A stretch of 64,000 bases of DNA from Peredibacter starrii (GCF_034259205.1 NZ_CP139487.1:930001-994000); one strand, 5' to 3'. Numbered from the stretch's first letter, positions 19,219 through 29,717 are shown. Notes: generated by a model not told the origin, from the letters alone. Translations and numbers: made by a program.

Positions 19219-22200
19219 ATGTCTGTGCGGTCTAAATTAACCTCAAAATTCTTAGTGATCACCGCCATCACATTCATTTCTTATGCATATGCTGATTCAT
19301 TAAGTTACTCAGGTCGATTGGTGAATGCTAACGGCTCGCCGGTTGTGGGTCCTGTGAATTTGAAGTTCGATCTTTCGAGTACTGCCGATACTTCAACTGT
19401 TCTTTGCTCTCAGCAAATTTCAAGTGTAGCACTCACGAATGGTGTGTTCCATGTGAAATTAGATTTAAATTGTGGAGCTTCAACACTCTCACAAGTATTG
19501 GGCTCGATTGTTTCACCTGACTCGGCCGCCATTCGTGTAACGAATGAAACGGCCAGTAAGACATATTCATTTCAATCTCTGCACTCAGTTCCTTCAGCAC
19601 AGATTGCTCATGGTCTTTCAAAATTAAATGCGAACAACAATGAAGTTCTGACTTGGACGGGTTCGAAGTGGGAACCAAAACCTGTTACGGGTGCAACTGG
19701 TGGAACCGTCACTGATATCACTGCTGGTACAGGTTTATCAGGTGGAACAATCACTAACTCTGGAACAATTGCCATCGCAAATGGTGGAGTTACCGATACA
19801 CATCTTGCCGGAAATATTTCTCGCTCAAAGTTAGCAGCGGGAACTGCTAACTCAGTGGTCATCACCAACGGGGCAGGAGTAATGACGGAAGTCGGACAAC
19901 TTCCAGTTTCAAATGGTGGTACAGGTTCTTCAACTGCGGCAGGTGCTCGCACGAATTTAGGACTAGGTTCAGCTTCCGTGGCCAACCTTGGCTATGCCTC
20001 TGGGAACGCTCTTCCTGCGGATAATATTCCTGTTTGTCTTCCGGCCTTCAAACTTCATTTCACCGGTGTGGGACCAACTTATTGGTCATGTGAAGCTGAC
20101 AACGATACAAATTTAGATGCAACTAAATTACCACTTGCTGGTGGAACAATGACCGGCTCAATTGATATGGGTACTAAATCCATTATCAATCTCGCAAATC
20201 CTGTTGATCCTGCTGATGCTGTTAACAAGGCCTATGTTGATGCTCAGGTCGGTGGTTCATCTTCTTGGACTAAAAGTGGATCTGATATTTACAACAACAA
20301 CTCAGGAATGGTGGGAGTTGGGCTTTCTTCTTTTTATCCTGATATGAAATTTCAAATTGAGACTCGCCCAATCAATGCAAACGGAAGAGCAATCAATGCG
20401 GATTTAAGACAGCATACTACGACCAATGGTACCTACGGCCTGCTAGGTGGTGTTTTCAAGGGGCAAACAACGATCGCAAGTGGTGTTACCAATGCCGGAA
20501 ATTTAACTGGTACCTGGTCTGTGGCCTTTAGAAATAATCTTCCCGGAACTTTGGATAATGGAACACTTGCGGGTATCAAAGGCGATTACATTCAGTATGG
20601 ACATTATAATAGCGAAGCCGCTTCAACTCCATTAACGACTGACGTCTATGGATTGTACTTATCTCCACATTATAAAACCGGAACGATCTCTAATCTCTAC
20701 GATATTTATGTTCACTCGGGATCAGGTGGTGGATCGGTCTCTAACTATTATGGCTTGTACCTGCCTGGTTCGGCCAAGAAGAACTACTTTGAAGGTAATT
20801 TGGGTATCAATGTTTCTTCGCCAACAGAAAAGCTTGATGTGGATGGTAATATTGCGGCGACTGGAAAGCTTCGTCTAAAATCAACAACAGCAAACTATGT
20901 CGAGTTAAAAGCTCCTGATGCCCTCGCTTCTACTCTTACATTTAATCTTCCTGGCACAAACGGAACTTCTGGACAGGCCCTCATTACAGACGGTTCTGGA
21001 AATTTATCTTGGTCAACAATTTCAGCTTCTGGAACTTCAGTCGGTGGGGATTTAACCGGAACAGTTTCAAATGCTCAAATTGCGGCAGGAGCGATTGTTG
21101 ATGCTGACATTTCTGCAAGTGCTGCCATTGCTCAAACAAAGATTAGTGGGCTTGCGGCTTCATTCACGGCCAAGCAAGATTTTATCACGGCCGGAACAAC
21201 AGCTCAGTATTGGAGAGGGGACAAGTCTTGGCAGACTCTCAATACAACCGCAGTTGCAGAAGGAACAAACTTATACTTCTTAGATTCACGTGTGCGTGCA
21301 GCGCTTATGGCGACTTATGCAACTGGTTCCGCTCTGCCAGTAAGTACATCGGATACTCTTCTTCAAGCACTTGGAAAATTAGAAGGTCAAATCGTTGCCA
21401 ACAAAGCAGCCTTTGATGGCTCTGGGGTGTGGAGTAAAAACTCTACAAATGTTTATTACAACGGCGGGAATGTTGGGATCGGGACGAATACCCCTGTCCA
21501 GGCACTGGATGTGAGAGGTTCGATCTCTGCCCTAGGACGAATCTATGACGACACAGGGGCCTCTCTAGAATTAGGTATCTCAGGAAAAGCAACTTCTATC
21601 AACGATGGTGAGCTTCAAATTTCTTCTTCAGGATATGTTGGTGTAGGTACTACGAATCCTCAAGCTCGTTTAGATGTGGACGGTTCTCTACAATTAGGCC
21701 GCGCAGTTGATAATAGCACCTCTCGCTATTTAAATATTCAAACCGGTACTGATACCAATAATGCTGGTAATGGATTCGCAAATGGGGATTCTGTTATCAG
21801 GTTAGATGGAGGTGCCAACTCTGGAACGAACACTCTACATCTTTTTGGGAATGGATCTCGAGTTCTTAATCTGGATCTGTTTGATGGTAGCTTGTTTGTT
21901 GCAAATAAATTAGGAATCGGAACAGCGGCCCCATCAGGACGTCTCACTGTCTCGAGCCAAGGTAACACTCTTACAGATTATACGGCCCGTTTTCAGAGTA
22001 GCGGGACAGTAGCTGGAGCTGGTGGTATTTTATTTGATCAAAATTCAGCTTATTCATTCAAGCTTCATACAGAGGGGACTTCTGCCACTTCTGGTCGAAT
22101 GGTTTTCAGTTACATCAATCCAACAGATGGAACTGTTACAAATGACAACATACTGACCTTAGGGCGCGGTTTTGTGGGGATTGGAACAAACGTGCCAGTT

Positions 22201-23082
22201 ACGTTGCTTTCAAATATCCCGAACACCGATTCGTGGAGCAACGTAGGAGATGTGAACGGCACCGGACAAAATACTCAGTCATTCAGCTGGAAAACAAGTG
22301 CTGCAGGCTATTCTGCGGCGATCATCAATACCAATTCTGGCGTCACAGGTAATGGTCTTCAAGTAAGAACGACAGGCACATCTTCCGGTCATAATATTTT
22401 CACTGCGGGTACTGGAGTCGCTTCAGGAGCTAATACGGATATTTTCAGCGTAAGAGGTAATGGTACTGTCGGTATCAATATGATTACTCCACAGGCCGCA
22501 CTCGATGTGAATGGATATTCTGCTTCTCCAGGTGTCGGGACCATGAGAATTAGAAACTCCTATAACTCAGGTGGATCTCGATACTGGCAAATTGGGCCAG
22601 ACGGAAATGGTAGCGGAAACTTTGTGGTTTACACTGATGGTCTTGCTGGCGCCTATATCGTTTATGGTCAGACGGCCTGGAGTTCAAGTTCAGATAGACG
22701 TCTTAAAAAGGAAATCGAGCCAATTGAAGACTCGCTTTCAAAAATCATGCAACTCAATGGTGTGACCTATAAATACAAGAAGGACAAAGAGTCTGATCCA
22801 AGAAAGGCAGGTGTGATTGCCCAGGAATTGAAAAAGGTTCTACCTGAAGCAGTGACGGAGGCCGATGGTTACTTATCAGTTAAATATACCGAGATCATTC
22901 CACTTCTTATCGAAGGTATCAAAGATCTCTTCAAAGAGAATAAGCGTGAGATAGCTTCTGTCAAAGCTGAGACAGATGCACGAATAAAAAAATTAGAAGC
23001 AGAGAACGCCGCTCTCAAAAAACAAAATGCTGAAATGAATGCTCGCCTTGATCGAATCGAAAAGTCCTTAAACCGTCCTTAA
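19219..23082 (+). CDS. MAT-like fibre/adhesin protein D with Peptidase_S74 chaperone domain
   Basis: The largest of the set, 1287 residues. The signal peptide ends near residue 25 ('SYAYA'); the shared N-terminal module follows ('[19 protein letters not shown]'). Residues about 350-530 are a copy-specific region ('MKFQIETRPINANGRAIN', 'YGLYLPGSAKKNYF') of a kind common in bacterial S74 proteins. Next come modules shared with B ('LRLKSTTANYVELKAP') and with A ('EGTNLYFLDSRVRAALM'), several 'VGIGTN.P' repeats, and a Peptidase_S74 domain from about 1154 ('SDRRLKKEIEPI', 'AGVIAQELKKVLPEAV') with a coiled-coil end. ATG 19219 has GGGA eight bases upstream. An ATG at 19204 opens only a short out-of-frame peptide. 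Promoter and leader resemble those of gene A. Confidence 0.87.
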   Translation: MSVRSKLTSKFLVITAITFISYAYADSLSYSGRLVNANGSPVVGPVNLKFDLSSTADTSTVLCSQQISSVALTNGVFHVKLDLNCGASTLSQVLGSIVSPDSAAIRVTNETASKTYSFQSLHSVPSAQIAHGLSKLNANNNEVLTWTGSKWEPKPVTGATGGTVTDITAGTGLSGGTITNSGTIAIANGGVTDTHLAGNISRSKLAAGTANSVVITNGAGVMTEVGQLPVSNGGTGSSTAAGARTNLGLGSASVANLGYASGNALPADNIPVCLPAFKLHFTGVGPTYWSCEADNDTNLDATKLPLAGGTMTGSIDMGTKSIINLANPVDPADAVNKAYVDAQVGGSSSWTKSGSDIYNNNSGMVGVGLSSFYPDMKFQIETRPINANGRAINADLRQHTTTNGTYGLLGGVFKGQTTIASGVTNAGNLTGTWSVAFRNNLPGTLDNGTLAGIKGDYIQYGHYNSEAASTPLTTDVYGLYLSPHYKTGTISNLYDIYVHSGSGGGSVSNYYGLYLPGSAKKNYFEGNLGINVSSPTEKLDVDGNIAATGKLRLKSTTANYVELKAPDALASTLTFNLPGTNGTSGQALITDGSGNLSWSTISASGTSVGGDLTGTVSNAQIAAGAIVDADISASAAIAQTKISGLAASFTAKQDFITAGTTAQYWRGDKSWQTLNTTAVAEGTNLYFLDSRVRAALMATYATGSALPVSTSDTLLQALGKLEGQIVANKAAFDGSGVWSKNSTNVYYNGGNVGIGTNTPVQALDVRGSISALGRIYDDTGASLELGISGKATSINDGELQISSSGYVGVGTTNPQARLDVDGSLQLGRAVDNSTSRYLNIQTGTDTNNAGNGFANGDSVIRLDGGANSGTNTLHLFGNGSRVLNLDLFDGSLFVANKLGIGTAAPSGRLTVSSQGNTLTDYTARFQSSGTVAGAGGILFDQNSAYSFKLHTEGTSATSGRMVFSYINPTDGTVTNDNILTLGRGFVGIGTNVPVTLLSNIPNTDSWSNVGDVNGTGQNTQSFSWKTSAAGYSAAIINTNSGVTGNGLQVRTTGTSSGHNIFTAGTGVASGANTDIFSVRGNGTVGINMITPQAALDVNGYSASPGVGTMRIRNSYNSGGSRYWQIGPDGNGSGNFVVYTDGLAGAYIVYGQTAWSSSSDRRLKKEIEPIEDSLSKIMQLNGVTYKYKKDKESDPRKAGVIAQELKKVLPEAVTEADGYLSVKYTEIIPLLIEGIKDLFKENKREIASVKAETDARIKKLEAENAALKKQNAEMNARLDRIEKSLNRP

Positions 23083-23129
23083 GTTTACCTCCGCTTTGTC
23101 TTCAATAAAGCACAATCTTTAACAACTCG

Positions 23130-23157
23130 TTAATAATTTTCTGTGCTGCCTTATACT
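23130..23157 (+). promoter_or_regulatory. Possible sigma-70 promoter of fibre gene E
   Basis: TTAATA at 23130-23135, 16 bases, then TATACT at 23152-23157. Unlike the other fibre genes, no CCGATAA element is visible here. Weak prediction. Confidence 0.3.
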
Positions 23158-23187
23158 TATTCAGGGACGAATAAGAAGAGGTAGTTC

Positions 23188-26088
23188 TTGAAAAAAACTA
23201 AACGGCTTAATAATGCATTTTTTTGTGTTGTGGCCTTGTTAATTTCCGGTCATGCGAGTGCAGAATCGTTAAGTTACTCAGGACGATTGGTGAACTCTGA
23301 TGGGTCACCAGTGACCGGACCGGTAGATTTAAAATTTGAAGTTGCTTACTCCGGTTCCACCGGTACTATTCGATGTACCTCCGATGTAAATGCTGTCTCA
23401 CTCACGAATGGAGTTTTTCACGCAAAACTCGCATTCATTTGTCCGACCTCTTCCTTATATGAAGTATTAAGTAGCGTTCCTGCAGGAGAGGACGCGGTTA
23501 TGCGTGTGACGAATGAAACGGCCGATCCCGATAGAGTTTATTCTTTTCAGACCATCAACGCTGTTCCTGTCGCTCAAATGGCCCATCAACTTCCTAAAAT
23601 GGATGCAACTAATGATCAGGTTCTTACTTGGACAGGATCCAAGTGGGAACCGAAATCCGTCACAGGTGCTACTGGCGGAACTGTGACTTCTGTCGCAACA
23701 GGTTCCGGATTAACAGGTGGACCATTTACTACGACCGGAACGATTTCAATCGCCACTGCCGGAGTATTGGATTCACATCTGGCTTTCGGAATTGCGAGAG
23801 CAAAACTTGCAGGTGGAACTCCTAATTATGTTTTAGTAAACGATGGAAGTGGTGCTTTAACTGAAGTAGCACAACTTCCTCTCACCCAAGGTGGAACTGG
23901 CGCCAACACTGCTGCACTTGCTCGAACAAACTTAGGACTGGGGAACGCGGCTGAATCCAACATTGGATATTCCTCTGGAAATGTGATGCCAGGTGATGGT
24001 GTGCCTGTCTGTTTGTCCTTTCAGAAATTGCAATTCACCGGAACTGGGCCGACTTATTGGTCATGTGCCGTGGATAATGATTCGGCAGATGCATCGAAAT
24101 TACCATTGGCCGGTGGAACGATGGCCGGTGCCATCAATATGAATAATAATTTTATTACAGGTGTTCGCTCTCCATCTGATCCTGGTGATGCTGTTAATAA
24201 GGCCTACGTAGATGCACAGGTGAGTGGCTCATCATTTTGGACATCGAATGCTTCAAATTTGTCTTACGGATCAGGAAATGTTGGAATCGGAAATTCTTCT
24301 CCCGCCGAAAAACTTGATGTTACCGGGAACATTGCTCTAACGGGTGGATTAAAACTTCAATCGAGCAGTACCAATTATGTCACGTTAGCAGCACCAGCTG
24401 CCTTAAGTGCCAACATTACTTACACTTTACCATTAACGGCCCCGAGCAATGGACAGATTCTTTCTTCGTCAGCTGCTGGAGTCATGAGTTGGATTACTCC
24501 AGCAAGTGCTATCACAAATGTCTTTGGTAGAACAGGTGCTGTGTCTGCGGCATCAGGTGATTACAATGCTTCACTTATCACGAACTCACCATCGGGAACT
24601 ATTTCAGGAACTACAGTTCAAGCGGCGTTAAACGAACTCGATACTGAGAAGCAAGCGGTGGATGCCACACTCACAGCACTCGCGGGCTACAATACAAATG
24701 GAATTCTTGTTCAGACCGCCGCTGATACATTTGCGGGAAGGAGTATTGTAGGGGTCACGAATAGAACGAATATTACCAATGGAAATGGTGTTTCAGGAAA
24801 CCCTACAATAGATATCGACACGACCTTATTACCTTCGCCGAATGCAGGCGATATTGGGCGATTTTTAAAGACCACTGCCGCCAACACTTCGGTATGGAGC
24901 TCACTTGCTTCCGGCGATATCACTACCGCTTTGGGTTTTACTCCAATTAATAAGGCAGGGGACACCATTGCTTCTGGGACTCTGGAATTTAATTCAGCAG
25001 GGATTTTAAAACTTTCGAATCCCCCAGTGAATCTAACAGATGCCGTGAATAAACAATATGTGGACAATCAGATCACTGGTGCAAGCAACCAATGGTCTTC
25101 CTCAAGTGGAAACTTGTATCGTGCTACTGGAAATATAGGTATTGGAACGACCTCGCCAACTGTTCCTCTGGCAATTGGTGGAAGTTTATTTGCAAATACC
25201 TCAAATCAAATTCACATCGTTAATACAGGAACATTTAGTAGAATTGCTTTTGGTGAAGACCTCAATAATTATGGTGAAATGATCTGGAGTGATATCAGTG
25301 ATCACATCTCGTTTAATACCAAAAGGGCAGGTTCAAGTTTTTCGAATGCGTTGGTTGTCAGAGATGACAAGGTCGGTATCGGAACTGCTACACCAGGAAG
25401 TGCTCTGGATATTACCAAAACAGATCCTATTGTTAGAGTTAAAAACATCGGTGGTGATATTGGCGGTATGTTTTTAATGAATTCTGTAAATGCTGGGTGG
25501 CTAGGAATGTTTAACCCTAATTCTTCCACGACTTTTGGAGTCATTCCTACTTTAACATCTAAGACATATCTGGCCTGGGATAATTCGGGAAAAATTGGAT
25601 CGGTCTCGAATACATTCACGACTGGGAATCCAGGATCACCTGTTTATCGAAACTTGCTGGATGACGGTTCTGGAAAAATGGGAATTGGAACCTCTTCTCC
25701 TACCGAAAAACTTGATGTGAGTGGTACTGCCACTATGAACGCTTCCACTGAGGGCATATCAACTTACGCGACCTCAGGAACCACATATACGATTTTGGAT
25801 TCTTCACTAAATATTCGGCGTATTACCTTGAATGCAAATGCGACCATCAATTTACCTGCTTTTGCTTCAATGTGGCCCAAGGTTTACACACTCACCGTTT
25901 TCTTGAAGCAGGATGCAGTTGGATCACGGACCGTTAATTTTAATGGTAATGGTGGGGATACAGTGAAGTGGGATAGTGGGGCCGCCCCTTCAATCTCACT
26001 GACTGCGAATAAGATAACTATCGTACAATTCACAAAACCTTCAGATGAAACTGTATGGTATGGATCTAAGGTATGGCAGGAAGACTAA
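23188..26088 (+). CDS. MAT-like fibre/adhesin protein E with unrecognised C-terminal beta domain
   Basis: A 966-residue secreted fibre protein that starts at TTG 23188, six bases after AAGAGGT. The signal peptide ends near residue 25 ('SGHASA'). The shared N-terminal module is more divergent here ('[20 protein letters not shown]'). The middle carries the long block shared with C ('[10 protein letters not shown]', '[15 protein letters not shown]', '[11 protein letters not shown]', '[11 protein letters not shown]'-like) and 'IGIGT.SP' repeats. There is no S74 domain; residues about 865-966 ('[16 protein letters not shown]', '[15 protein letters not shown]', '[12 protein letters not shown]') look like a small all-beta domain of the type found at phage fibre ends. 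The BspA-like gene starts inside its last 16 bases, so both are probably one transcript. Confidence 0.85.
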   Translation: MKKTKRLNNAFFCVVALLISGHASAESLSYSGRLVNSDGSPVTGPVDLKFEVAYSGSTGTIRCTSDVNAVSLTNGVFHAKLAFICPTSSLYEVLSSVPAGEDAVMRVTNETADPDRVYSFQTINAVPVAQMAHQLPKMDATNDQVLTWTGSKWEPKSVTGATGGTVTSVATGSGLTGGPFTTTGTISIATAGVLDSHLAFGIARAKLAGGTPNYVLVNDGSGALTEVAQLPLTQGGTGANTAALARTNLGLGNAAESNIGYSSGNVMPGDGVPVCLSFQKLQFTGTGPTYWSCAVDNDSADASKLPLAGGTMAGAINMNNNFITGVRSPSDPGDAVNKAYVDAQVSGSSFWTSNASNLSYGSGNVGIGNSSPAEKLDVTGNIALTGGLKLQSSSTNYVTLAAPAALSANITYTLPLTAPSNGQILSSSAAGVMSWITPASAITNVFGRTGAVSAASGDYNASLITNSPSGTISGTTVQAALNELDTEKQAVDATLTALAGYNTNGILVQTAADTFAGRSIVGVTNRTNITNGNGVSGNPTIDIDTTLLPSPNAGDIGRFLKTTAANTSVWSSLASGDITTALGFTPINKAGDTIASGTLEFNSAGILKLSNPPVNLTDAVNKQYVDNQITGASNQWSSSSGNLYRATGNIGIGTTSPTVPLAIGGSLFANTSNQIHIVNTGTFSRIAFGEDLNNYGEMIWSDISDHISFNTKRAGSSFSNALVVRDDKVGIGTATPGSALDITKTDPIVRVKNIGGDIGGMFLMNSVNAGWLGMFNPNSSTTFGVIPTLTSKTYLAWDNSGKIGSVSNTFTTGNPGSPVYRNLLDDGSGKMGIGTSSPTEKLDVSGTATMNASTEGISTYATSGTTYTILDSSLNIRRITLNANATINLPAFASMWPKVYTLTVFLKQDAVGSRTVNFNGNGGDTVKWDSGAAPSISLTANKITIVQFTKPSDETVWYGSKVWQED

Positions 26089-27821
26089 GTTTATTTATCT
26101 TTGCCGTCTTAATTTTTCTTCTCTTCTTTGAGAGTGTGCACGCTTTTACGGGCACTCGCATGCGCAGACCTCAAAATGCAGATATACCGATGATCATGAT
26201 CTGGAAAACTGACAATCCTGGTACTACAGCGAGTAATCAGATTCAATTACCTCTGGCCGTAGGTGCTACCTATAATTTTACTGTTGAATGGGGAGATGGA
26301 ACGACGACGATCATTACGGCTTACAACCTTACCGCTGCTACTCACACTTATGCTACGCCCGGAACTTATACTGTTAAATTGAAAGGAATTTTTACAAGAC
26401 TTCGATTTAATAACGGAGGCGATCGCGAAAAGCTCTTAGATATCACTCAGTGGGGATCGAATCGCTGGACCAGTATGGCCGAGGCCTTCTATGGTTGCAC
26501 CAATTTACAGATTAGTGCTGTCGATGCCCCCGTATTTAAAGTACCGGTAAGCATGGCAAGTATGCTTCGAAAAACGACGAATTTTAATAGTTCAATCGGT
26601 CACTGGGACACAAGCAAAGTAACCAGCATGTTCTATATGTTTGGTGATGCTGCCAACTTCAATCAGAATATTAGCTCTTGGGATACGTCAGCTGTCAATG
26701 ATATGGGTGGTATGTTTGCAGCAGCTTATGCTTTCAATCAACCTATCGGCACTTGGGATACTTCGTCCGTCATTAGCTTTGTATCAATGTTTAGTAATGC
26801 AACAGCTTTTAATCAAGATATCGGTGCATGGAATACTTCTTCCGCTACAAATATGAGCGCAATGTTTTTTCTCGCTTCAGCGTTTAATAAAAATATTGGT
26901 TCATGGAACACTTCTGCTGTTACGAATATGTCCAATATGTTCAATGGAGCTTTAGCATTTAATCAAAATATTAGTTCTTGGAATACGGCCGCTGTTATCT
27001 ATATGAATGGGATGTTCCAAGTCGCCATGTCCTTTAACCAACCAATAGGTTCATGGAACACTTCTAGTGTTACAAACATGTCTTCTATGTTTAGTAGGGC
27101 CTATGCTTTTAACCAACCACTCAATACATGGAACACATCTGCTGTTACTAATATGAGTGGAATGTTTTATACAGCATTGGCCTTCAATCAATCCCTTAAT
27201 TCTTGGGTCACGAGCAGTGTAACAAATTTAAGCGCAATGTTTCAGAATGCCTCTGCTTTTAATGGATCAATTGGTAATTGGAATGTGTCCGCAGTTACGA
27301 ACATGAACTCGATGTTCAGTGGAGCTTTAGCGTTTAATCAACCCATTGGTACATGGAACACTTCAGCTGTCACAGATATGAATTCAATGTTCAGTGGGGC
27401 ATCCGCTTTCAATCAACCAATTGGAACTTGGAATACTTCTTCTGTACAATTTTTTCAGTCAATGTTTAGAACTGCGACTTCATTTAACCAGGACATTTCG
27501 ACTTGGAATACCTCTTCGGCCCTCGTTTTGAATTCGATGTTCCAAGGTGCCACGTCCTTCAACCAACCAATCGGTTCTTGGAATACATCAAGTGTCACGA
27601 ACTTTGGATTTATGTTCACAGGAGCGTCAGCTTTTAATCAACCTCTTGCTGCATGGAACACTTCTTCTGGAACGACCATGAGTTCAATGTTTCAAAATGC
27701 CACGGCCTACAATCAAAACTTAACCGGATGGACAGTAAATCCTAATGTGACTACTTGTAGTAGTTTTGAAAATTCCGCTGCCTGGACGCAAATCCCTGCC
27801 TTCGCAAATTGTACGCCATAA
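26073..27821 (+). CDS. BspA-like repeat surface protein (DUF285) with PKD-like domain
   Basis: A 582-residue exported protein: signal peptide 1-24 ('SVHA'), a PKD-like beta domain at about 42-110 ('[15 protein letters not shown]', '[13 protein letters not shown]'), then from residue 171 fifteen consecutive 25-residue repeats of the DUF285/BspA type ('[20 protein letters not shown]') and a partial sixteenth. Two Cys in the C-terminal cap ('[10 protein letters not shown]', 'FANC') may form a disulfide. BspA-like repeats are found in adhesins of bacteria and protists. The gene overlaps the fibre gene upstream by 16 bases. The ribosome site is poor (AAGG touches the ATG), so translation probably relies on coupling. 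Binding partner unknown. Confidence 0.87.
   Translation: MAGRLSLFIFAVLIFLLFFESVHAFTGTRMRRPQNADIPMIMIWKTDNPGTTASNQIQLPLAVGATYNFTVEWGDGTTTIITAYNLTAATHTYATPGTYTVKLKGIFTRLRFNNGGDREKLLDITQWGSNRWTSMAEAFYGCTNLQISAVDAPVFKVPVSMASMLRKTTNFNSSIGHWDTSKVTSMFYMFGDAANFNQNISSWDTSAVNDMGGMFAAAYAFNQPIGTWDTSSVISFVSMFSNATAFNQDIGAWNTSSATNMSAMFFLASAFNKNIGSWNTSAVTNMSNMFNGALAFNQNISSWNTAAVIYMNGMFQVAMSFNQPIGSWNTSSVTNMSSMFSRAYAFNQPLNTWNTSAVTNMSGMFYTALAFNQSLNSWVTSSVTNLSAMFQNASAFNGSIGNWNVSAVTNMNSMFSGALAFNQPIGTWNTSAVTDMNSMFSGASAFNQPIGTWNTSSVQFFQSMFRTATSFNQDISTWNTSSALVLNSMFQGATSFNQPIGSWNTSSVTNFGFMFTGASAFNQPLAAWNTSSGTTMSSMFQNATAYNQNLTGWTVNPNVTTCSSFENSAAWTQIPAFANCTP
26583..27707 (+). repeat. Fifteen 75-base coding repeats (BspA/DUF285 units)
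   Basis: Each unit encodes 25 residues with conserved FNQ, a Trp at position 8, T/S-S at 10-11 and MF at 19-20. DNA copies differ by many synonymous changes, so the array is old rather than freshly expanded. A degenerate sixteenth unit follows to about 27782. Confidence 0.85.
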
Positions 27822-27823
27822 TC

Positions 27824-28795
27824 TTATTTTAAATTTTCGATGATGGAATAAAACTCAGGAACAGTTTGAGAAAGCATCAAGCTTCTTCTCAATGGCTCTG
27901 CACCTTCGATTCCTTCCAGCATGAATCTCGAAACAGACTTACTTTGCTTTAAAAGCCCACGGACAGAAATGTTCTCAGACTCCAGGAGAGTCCTATATTC
28001 ATGGAAGAAGTGTTTGATCTTGGCGAAGGTCTCTTCTTTAGTTGGTTCAAAATAACCACGGCGATAATCTTGAGCAATCCATGGAGCTTTAAGAGCACCA
28101 CGAGCAATCATAACACCGTGACAGCCGGTTTCTTTCAGCATGCGATCGATATCTGTTGTTTTCCAAATATCACCATTACCAATGATTGGAACTTGAGAAA
28201 GCTCAACAGCACGTTTGATAAATTCCCAACGAGCAGGGGCCTTGTACATATCATCACGAGTGCGTCCGTGAACGGTGATCATCTCGACACCTTCATCATT
28301 TAGCATCTTGATAGAATCTTCAAAGCCATTGGTATCGTTATAACCAATTCTGATTTTACAGGTAAAGCGACCAGTATAGTTCTGACGAACTGAACGAACC
28401 AGACCTCTGAGCGAAACAAGATCAGTCAAAAGAAACGATCCACCACGGTTTTTACAAACTGTAGGAGAAGGACAACCAATATTCATGTCCATCCAAGGAA
28501 TCTGAAGTTCTTCCACTTGCTTCACCATCTCAACCGTGAAGGCCTTATGAGAGGTGAGGATCTGAAACATGGTCTTATCTTGAATCCAAGGGATCTCAAA
28601 AATATCTTTCCCGAAATGCTTAATGAGATGCTTATTAGGATATTTACCCGCAGACGGAACTCGCAAGAAGTCACAGGCAAGCACGTCCCACTCAGGATAA
28701 AGCTTCTGTATGGTCTTACGAAATGAATCGTCCGTAATGCCTTCCATCGGCGCGAAGAATAGAGAACCGTAGGGAACGGGAGCTAATTTTCTCAT
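27824..28795 (-). CDS. tRNA-dihydrouridine synthase (Dus family)
   Basis: A 323-residue FMN- and NADPH-dependent enzyme that reduces uridines in tRNA D-loops. Visible features: N-terminal 'FFAPMEGITDDSFRK' FMN-binding start of the TIM barrel, active-site 'MDMNIGCPSPTVCKNRGGS' with the conserved Cys, 'KIRIGYND', 'MITVHGRTRDDMY', and 'IIGNGDIW...TGCHGVMIARGAL' phosphate-binding end. The pattern around GCPS is nearest DusC-like members, but the target uridine cannot be assigned. I chose ATG 28795, which overlaps the upstream membrane-protein stop as ATGA and has AGAGGA upstream; the longer frame would begin with TTG 28816. Its end lies two bases from the convergent BspA-like gene. Confidence 0.9.
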   Translation of the reverse strand: MRKLAPVPYGSLFFAPMEGITDDSFRKTIQKLYPEWDVLACDFLRVPSAGKYPNKHLIKHFGKDIFEIPWIQDKTMFQILTSHKAFTVEMVKQVEELQIPWMDMNIGCPSPTVCKNRGGSFLLTDLVSLRGLVRSVRQNYTGRFTCKIRIGYNDTNGFEDSIKMLNDEGVEMITVHGRTRDDMYKAPARWEFIKRAVELSQVPIIGNGDIWKTTDIDRMLKETGCHGVMIARGALKAPWIAQDYRRGYFEPTKEETFAKIKHFFHEYRTLLESENISVRGLLKQSKSVSRFMLEGIEGAEPLRRSLMLSQTVPEFYSIIENLK

Positions 28796-29289
28796 CGCCA
28801 CTCTTCCTCTTTCCAAATGCCATAACCCAACATCACAGTCAGAAGAACTAATTTGAAAACATCAGTACCAATATAGAGCTTGTGATAAAACTGGTGGGCC
28901 TGTTGAAGATCAGGATATTCAGCAACACCTGTGAGACCCATAAGATCAGCGGTCTTCCAAAGTTCTGTAACGTGAGTCAGCTTCGGTGTGAGGAACGCGA
29001 AGTAAGTCATCGCGATCAACCACGCTACGATACTCATCACTAGAAGTGGAAGGGCCTTTTTATTTTTTGTCACTTGATAGGCAAGGAGAGCAACTAAAAT
29101 GGAACTAACAAAAACTTCCAAATTGTTCAGCTTAGAGAAAACAGCAATACCTAAATCGCCGGCCTTAAAAAAGATATCAATCGTTCTGAAAACAGTGGGG
29201 ATAACAAAGATATCGACTAATACCGTCCAACCCCACCACATAGCTGTGAGGACTAAAAACTTAGCGTAAATGAGACGGCGAATGGTCAT
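28792..29289 (-). CDS. Four-helix integral membrane protein, DUF4149-like
   Basis: A 165-residue protein with four predicted membrane helices (about 8-30, 55-75, 82-103, 140-158) and a polar loop 'DLQQAHQFYHKLY' before the last. Length, topology and the early 'DIFVIPTVFRTI' are reminiscent of DUF4149/TMEM205-like proteins, but I am not sure of the family. Its stop overlaps the start of the dihydrouridine synthase gene by four bases, so they are co-translated. Function unknown. Confidence 0.65.
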   Translation of the reverse strand: MTIRRLIYAKFLVLTAMWWGWTVLVDIFVIPTVFRTIDIFFKAGDLGIAVFSKLNNLEVFVSSILVALLAYQVTKNKKALPLLVMSIVAWLIAMTYFAFLTPKLTHVTELWKTADLMGLTGVAEYPDLQQAHQFYHKLYIGTDVFKLVLLTVMLGYGIWKEEEWR

Positions 29290-29306
29290 GACATGGGAGT
29301 ATCAAA

Positions 29307-29717
29307 CTAACTTAAAACCGTCATCACCAACTTACGAGGCGTGGCATTCTTTCTAAACTCGCAGAGGTAAATTCCCTGCCAAGTTCCAAGGTTAAGCTTT
29401 CCATTGGTAATAGGGATTGTGACCGAACTACCAACTAACAAAGACTTAATATGGGCGGGCATATCGTCTGGACCTTCTACCGTGTGCTGGTAGAAAGGTT
29501 GATTTTCGGGGGCAAGTTCATCAAAGCTTCGGTCCATATCATGTCGAACGGTTTGGTCGGCATTTTCATTGACCGCTAATCCGGCCGAGGTATGCAGGAT
29601 GAACACGTGAAGAAGTCCGGCATCTGGGAGAGTTCCCACAGCTTTTAGGACCTCGTCAGTGATGATGTGGAAACCTTTTTTAAATACAGGAAGAGTAAGA
29701 AAGAATTGTTTGGTCAT
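29307..29717 (-). CDS. yjbQ: YjbQ/UPF0047 family protein
   Basis: A 136-residue member of the YjbQ (UPF0047) family, small trimeric beta proteins annotated as secondary thiamine-phosphate synthases because E. coli YjbQ has weak activity. Motifs: 'VFILHTSAGLAVNENADQTV' with the conserved His, 'HTVEGPDDMPAHIKSLL', and 'LGTWQGIYLCEFR' at the end. Full length. Its AGGGG ribosome site lies in the 3' arm of the bacterioferritin terminator hairpin, whose T-run touches the ATG. Translation may therefore depend on where transcription starts. The next gene follows after 17 bases. Confidence 0.9.
   Translation of the reverse strand: MTKQFFLTLPVFKKGFHIITDEVLKAVGTLPDAGLLHVFILHTSAGLAVNENADQTVRHDMDRSFDELAPENQPFYQHTVEGPDDMPAHIKSLLVGSSVTIPITNGKLNLGTWQGIYLCEFRKNATPRKLVMTVLS

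Noticed and set aside
17109-19985. Many other-frame ORFs in the fibre genes
   Set aside because: Ser/Thr/Gly/Ala-rich coding sequence leaves few stops in other frames; none has start signals or domains.
8871-26088. Prophage or tailocin
   Set aside because: Tail-fibre-like sequences occur, but there is no capsid, terminase, sheath, tube, lysis or integrase gene, and each protein has a signal peptide.
26583-27707. CRISPR-like regular repeats
   Set aside because: The 75-base units are coding, with codon-pattern divergence and no spacers; the same applies to 7438-7870.
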